The notes under the pieces are model-generated. The model was not told where the DNA came from. It was given only the letters and a program-made list of their open reading frames with translations, and ran no database searches. Source: Solobacterium sp. (GTDB taxonomy: Bacteria; Bacillota_I; Bacilli_A; Erysipelotrichales; Erysipelotrichaceae). Taken from it: 5,044 nucleotides of DNA. The translations under genes were made by a program, and so were the position numbers. Positions within the stretch are counted from its first letter, which is position 1; every line of letters starts with the position of its first letter. This document shows positions 4,976-5,044 of the stretch, piece by piece. Location of the stretch: the NCBI GenBank assembly GCA_015256455.1, contig JABZMB010000075.1:1-5044 (forward strand), given 5' to 3'.

Positions 4976-5044
4976 TTATTCTGTAGAATCATCTACTCGA
5001 GTTTTGACACCCCAGATGAAGTAAATCATATGGCCTAACCATAC
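4976..5044 (-). CDS. C-terminal end of an unidentified, probably membrane, protein
   Basis: From the window edge, 22 codons are open on the minus strand, ending in TAA at 4976-4978. The peptide begins VWLGHMIYFIWGVKTRV and ends in DDSTE. This looks like the last membrane helix plus a short charged tail of a membrane protein. It does not resemble the C-terminus of a CHR-family protein, so it is probably not the missing partner of the transporter 50 bases downstream, though 22 residues are too few to be sure. I do not recognise the family. Confidence 0.5.
   Translation of the reverse strand, partial: VWLGHMIYFIWGVKTRVDDSTE

Noticed and set aside
4744..4986. 80-codon plus-strand frame opposite the start of the transporter gene
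   Set aside because: It is antisense to the strongly supported CHR coding sequence and has no family resemblance.

Overview
The window is about 5 kb of AT-rich DNA. Its strong AGGAGG-type ribosome binding sites, lipobox-type lipoproteins and compact hairpin terminators point to a low-GC Gram-positive bacterium. The small CXXC protein, Fe-S membrane protein and thioredoxin lipoprotein set resembles what I recall from anaerobic Clostridia and Erysipelotrichia. This placement is an inference; there is no rRNA or other marker gene to confirm it.

Layout. Positions 1-353 (minus) hold the receiver domain of an OmpR-type response regulator, cut by the window edge. Positions 354-594 are a divergent regulatory region with two clear inverted repeats and promoter-like elements on both strands. 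Positions 595-2585 (plus) hold a tight three-gene operon: a 54-residue membrane protein ending in a C-x2-C motif, a 305-residue polytopic membrane protein with many cysteine motifs and two ferredoxin-type 4Fe-4S sites (NapH/NosR-like), and a TlpA/ResA-like thioredoxin lipoprotein with an extra helical C-terminal domain. The operon ends in a rho-independent terminator at 2620-2648. A separate promoter then leads into a small lipoprotein gene (2737-3165). Its reading frame is broken by one in-frame TAA and resumes without shift to 3408, so it looks like a recently interrupted gene. Two strong hairpins (3441-3480 and 3545-3576) separate the converging transcription units. On the minus strand follow a SAP-domain protein (3622-4242), a single-domain chromate-transporter (CHR) family protein (4356-4925), and the C-terminal end of an unidentified, probably membrane, protein (4976-5044).

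How the genes may work together. The three plus-strand operon genes form a plausible extracytoplasmic thiol-redox system. The Fe-S membrane protein could carry electrons across or to the membrane, the small CXXC protein could act as an accessory or relay, and the TlpA-like lipoprotein could use them to reduce disulfides outside the cell. No CcdA/DsbD-type thiol transporter is visible beside it, which makes the Fe-S protein a candidate alternative electron donor. The divergent response regulator and a Rex-like palindrome upstream suggest redox or signal control, but this is inference.
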